A stretch of 13,681 nucleotides of DNA from JAAEQG01 sp043803085 (GTDB lineage Bacteria > Planctomycetota > Phycisphaerae > UBA1845), in the NCBI GenBank assembly GCA_043803085.1, contig JAZDKM010000162.1, positions 1 through 13,681 on the forward strand, written 5' to 3'. The position numbers were made by a program, and so were the translations under genes. Below are positions 11,549-13,681 of this stretch, in pieces. Under the pieces are notes generated by a model that had not been told where the DNA came from, did not search any database, and worked only from the letters and a program-made list of their open reading frames with translations. Numbering within the stretch: the stretch's first letter is position 1; the number at the start of each line of letters is the position of its first letter.

Positions 11549-13183
11549 TCACCTGCCGAACAGGAAGAGCAAAGGCTTCTCGAGGCGGGCGCGCCAGGCC
11601 TGTTCGTTGTGGTCCGCACCGGTGTCCTCAAAGTGCGTCAGGTCCTTGCCGTCCGTCCAGCCGGTCTCGCGGAGCAGGTCCGCTATGGCCCGAGTATGTG
11701 AAGCGCCGTCCTGATACGCGCCGGCGGTGCCGCTGTCGAGATACAGGCGGACGGGCACCTTGCCCACGTTCTTCACCAAACCCGCGTACCGCTGCGCACT
11801 GCCCTCCGTGTAGGCGAAGGCGGGTGACAGGCAGGCCCCCATCCCGAACGTGTCGGGGCAGAGCAAGGCCGCCTGAAACGAGATCAGCCCGCCCATGCTC
11901 GATCCCATCAGGGCGGTATGCTGGGAGTCGGGCAACGTCCGATACTTCCGGTCGATCAGTGGTTTGACGTCCTGCTTGAGGAGCCGAATGTAGGAATGTT
12001 CCGCCGCCGAAAGAATGCCCTGGCCGGGGCCGTATTCGCTCATCCGGTCCGGAGTGTTGGCGATGCCCACGACGATGAAAGGCGCGACCGTACCCGCGTT
12101 GATCAGACGGTCGGCATGCAGATTAACACACCAGCCGCCGTGACCGAAGGGCTCCACCGGATCGTCCCAGCAGTTCTGCCCGTCGTGCATGTAGAGGACC
12201 GAGTACCTGCGGTCGGTCTGTCGAGCATAGCCTGGCGGAAGGTACACATAGACATCGCGCGATCGAAGGGCACCCGTGGAGGGCTTCAAGTCGCGGATGA
12301 CCTCGATCCGTCCGCGCCGGTCCGATGCTTCGACGGCCAGCGCCGCCGGCTGACCCGAGCGGCTGGTCAGGCTCCAGGCGTGCGGGTCGATAAGGGTCTC
12401 GGTGCGACCGTCCCTCTGGACCTCGAAGGTGTAGGCCATCCGCTCGGGAAGCTTGGCGCGCTCCAGGCTCACGACGAAGAGCGCGGCGGGCGTGTGCTCC
12501 GCTCCCTCGCGGTCCGGGCTCAGATGCGTCAAACGGTGCAGAGCGTACCCAGTCCGTGAACCGGGGCCGGCGATTTGCACGGAGACCTCGGTGGCTTTTC
12601 CGTCCGTATACACGAACGTCACCGAACCCTCGGTGAACAACGGCATGGGATGTTCGGCGAACCACTTTTCCAGGGTTGGCGCGGGGTCCACTTTCTTGTC
12701 CCTGTCCGCGAGCCTTTCGAGGAGTTGTCTGAGTTGCGGGGGATGTTCGACTTCGGCGGCCATCTCGACGGGCTCCGGAGGGGTGGTCGCTGGGCCGGGT
12801 TCAACCGGCGGAGCGATGCCGAGGAACAGGATGGCGTTTTGATATCCGGGTGTCTTGTACGGGTTGTCCGGGTCGGTGGTCCAGGTTTCGCCGTCGAGCA
12901 CGAACTTGTACTCGTGGCGGCCCTGGCCCAGGACTAGGCTGGTGCGGAATACGTGCTGCTCATCCGGACCCTGCATGGCGTGTGCCCGTGGGTCCCACCC
13001 GTTGAAGGTCCCGGCCAAGCATACGGTCTTGGTGCCGGCGGGGGCTTGAAAGGCAAAGGCCACGCGGTACTGGTTCCCGCCTAAATCCGTCACCTCGGTG
13101 GAAGCGACCGCCATCAAGCCACACGCCCAAACCACCGCCAGCACGCCCCATGATCCAAGCCGTAACGAATGCCGTGCAGCCAC
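11549..13183 (-). CDS. Secreted esterase with N-terminal CBM48-like domain
   Basis: 544 residues from GTG, with AGGAGA (13191-13196) seven bases upstream. A signal peptide (about residues 8-28, LGSWGVLAVVWACGLMAVAS) predicts export. Residues about 38-122 form a CBM48/AMPK-type glycogen-binding fold (LAGTFNGWDPRAHAMQG, HEYKFVLDGETWTTDPDNP). A Pro-rich linker (124-143) follows, then a second beta-rich E-set-like region (about 185-285) as in enterochelin esterases. The C-terminal alpha/beta-hydrolase domain (about 290-544) belongs to the esterase D/Fes-like family: RDVYVYLPPGY, LYMHDGQNCWDD, nucleophile S429 in GSSMGG, an acidic residue near D483 (LYLDSGTAG) and H525 in TGADHNEQAW. The natural ester could be on a polysaccharide; this is inferred from the carbohydrate-binding module. 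The stop is TGA. Confidence 0.88.
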   Translation of the reverse strand: MAARHSLRLGSWGVLAVVWACGLMAVASTEVTDLGGNQYRVAFAFQAPAGTKTVCLAGTFNGWDPRAHAMQGPDEQHVFRTSLVLGQGRHEYKFVLDGETWTTDPDNPYKTPGYQNAILFLGIAPPVEPGPATTPPEPVEMAAEVEHPPQLRQLLERLADRDKKVDPAPTLEKWFAEHPMPLFTEGSVTFVYTDGKATEVSVQIAGPGSRTGYALHRLTHLSPDREGAEHTPAALFVVSLERAKLPERMAYTFEVQRDGRTETLIDPHAWSLTSRSGQPAALAVEASDRRGRIEVIRDLKPSTGALRSRDVYVYLPPGYARQTDRRYSVLYMHDGQNCWDDPVEPFGHGGWCVNLHADRLINAGTVAPFIVVGIANTPDRMSEYGPGQGILSAAEHSYIRLLKQDVKPLIDRKYRTLPDSQHTALMGSSMGGLISFQAALLCPDTFGMGACLSPAFAYTEGSAQRYAGLVKNVGKVPVRLYLDSGTAGAYQDGASHTRAIADLLRETGWTDGKDLTHFEDTGADHNEQAWRARLEKPLLFLFGR

Positions 13184-13450
13184 AATTCACTCTCCTACAG
13201 AATCGGACCCCTTGAAAGCATCTGCAGCACCATCAAGCCACAACATACTTCATACGGTAGTGCTGTAGGTCGATGTTTCCAAACGCCGGAGCAGGATTTC
13301 TAACCGGCAATAGCGTCCACGGGCAATATTCTGGAGATTTTGGGATGCATTTCCGACCGAAAACCTGTAGACTGAAGGTTCGCGGATGCATCGCAGGGTC
13401 GGAGTGCTCACCCGATCCAGTTCAGTGGTATTTGGAAGGAAGCGAGACCC
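13184..13450. other. Intergenic region between two divergent genes
   Basis: These 267 bp separate the esterase (minus) from the partial gene at the right edge (plus). GGATGCAT occurs twice (about 13344-13351 and 13383-13390) between otherwise unrelated flanks. No convincing promoter consensus was found on either strand, although both genes should start from here. Confidence 0.5.
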
Positions 13451-13681
13451 ATGACCGCCTACCTGCCCGTATTGGCTTTGACTCTTCTTTTGCCGGCCGC
13501 CAATCACGACAACAACGTCGAGTGGTCCGGCGTGTCCCACCATTCTACTTACGACCGGGACCCGATGTGCCCGGTCGACGGCGAGTCCTTCACGGTCTCG
13601 TTCCAGACCTGGGACTACGATATCACCTCGGCCCGCGTCCGCGTCTGGACCGGCACCGAGACCTGGATCACCGCCGCCTAC
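13451..13681 (+). CDS. Secreted protein, N-terminal fragment, possibly carbohydrate-active (runs off the window)
   Basis: 77 codons from ATG 13451 to the window end with no stop. AAGGA about ten bases upstream is a somewhat distant ribosome binding site. A short hydrophobic leader (YLPVLALTLLLPAANH) is a likely signal peptide. The next part (NNVEWSGVSHHSTYDRDPMCP, then GESFTVSFQTWDYDITSARVRVW) looks like an immunoglobulin-like beta-sandwich. I associate this type of N-terminal domain with GH13-type amylases or related enzymes, but the fragment is too short to prove it. Being divergent from the CBM48 esterase, it may belong to the same polysaccharide-handling set. Confidence 0.6.
   Translation, partial: MTAYLPVLALTLLLPAANHDNNVEWSGVSHHSTYDRDPMCPVDGESFTVSFQTWDYDITSARVRVWTGTETWITAAY

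Noticed and set aside
11305..11631. Longer N-terminus for the metallopeptidase
   Set aside because: The extension would overlap the esterase 3' end and two palindromes, and would bury a good signal peptide that begins at 11304.

Overview
The window is GC-rich bacterial chromosomal DNA. It most likely comes from a planctomycete (Planctomycetota) or a close relative. The evidence is the many small GC-rich palindromes between genes, a glycyl-tRNA synthetase of the single-chain alpha2 type, a pseudopilin-like protein with a planctomycete-style C-terminus, and several secreted or membrane proteins without close textbook relatives. The assignment is an inference from style and not from a marker gene. 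No phage, insertion sequence, CRISPR array, rRNA or tRNA gene was seen.

Layout. Positions 1-379 carry a perfect 28-bp inverted repeat, a second small hairpin and a paired 13-bp direct repeat. Positions 380-2017 (minus) encode glycyl-tRNA synthetase, split by one in-frame TAA. Positions 2018-2536 hold an 87-bp imperfect tandem repeat with stem-loops and no convincing gene. Positions 2537-4143 (plus) hold a compact cluster: a 33-residue membrane miniprotein, a one-helix pseudopilin-like protein, a small zinc-ribbon protein and a four-cluster [4Fe-4S] ferredoxin. The last three overlap by 4 bases each, and a clear Rho-independent terminator follows. Positions 4269-6167 (minus) encode a large polytopic GT-C-type membrane glycosyltransferase that resembles the eukaryotic Dpy-19 C-mannosyltransferase family. 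Positions 6325-6408 hold a three-hairpin cluster. Positions 6460-7560 (minus) are accA, with a plausible promoter about 180 bp upstream of its start codon.

Positions 8156-9561 (plus) are a translationally coupled pair, a HAD phosphatase and a small radical SAM protein. Positions 9577-11304 (minus) encode a secreted ACE-like zinc metallopeptidase. Positions 11549-13183 (minus) encode a secreted CBM48-esterase fusion. A secreted protein runs off the right edge from 13451 (plus) and may be the start of a carbohydrate-active enzyme.

Housekeeping functions (GlyRS, AccA, HAD phosphatase) are interleaved with cell-envelope and periplasmic functions (glycosyltransferase, metallopeptidase, esterase, ferredoxin cluster). 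The items most worth following up are the interrupted synthetase, the Dpy-19-like protein in a bacterium, the ferredoxin/zinc-ribbon/pseudopilin-like cluster with its tiny membrane ORF, and the variety of intergenic palindromic elements.
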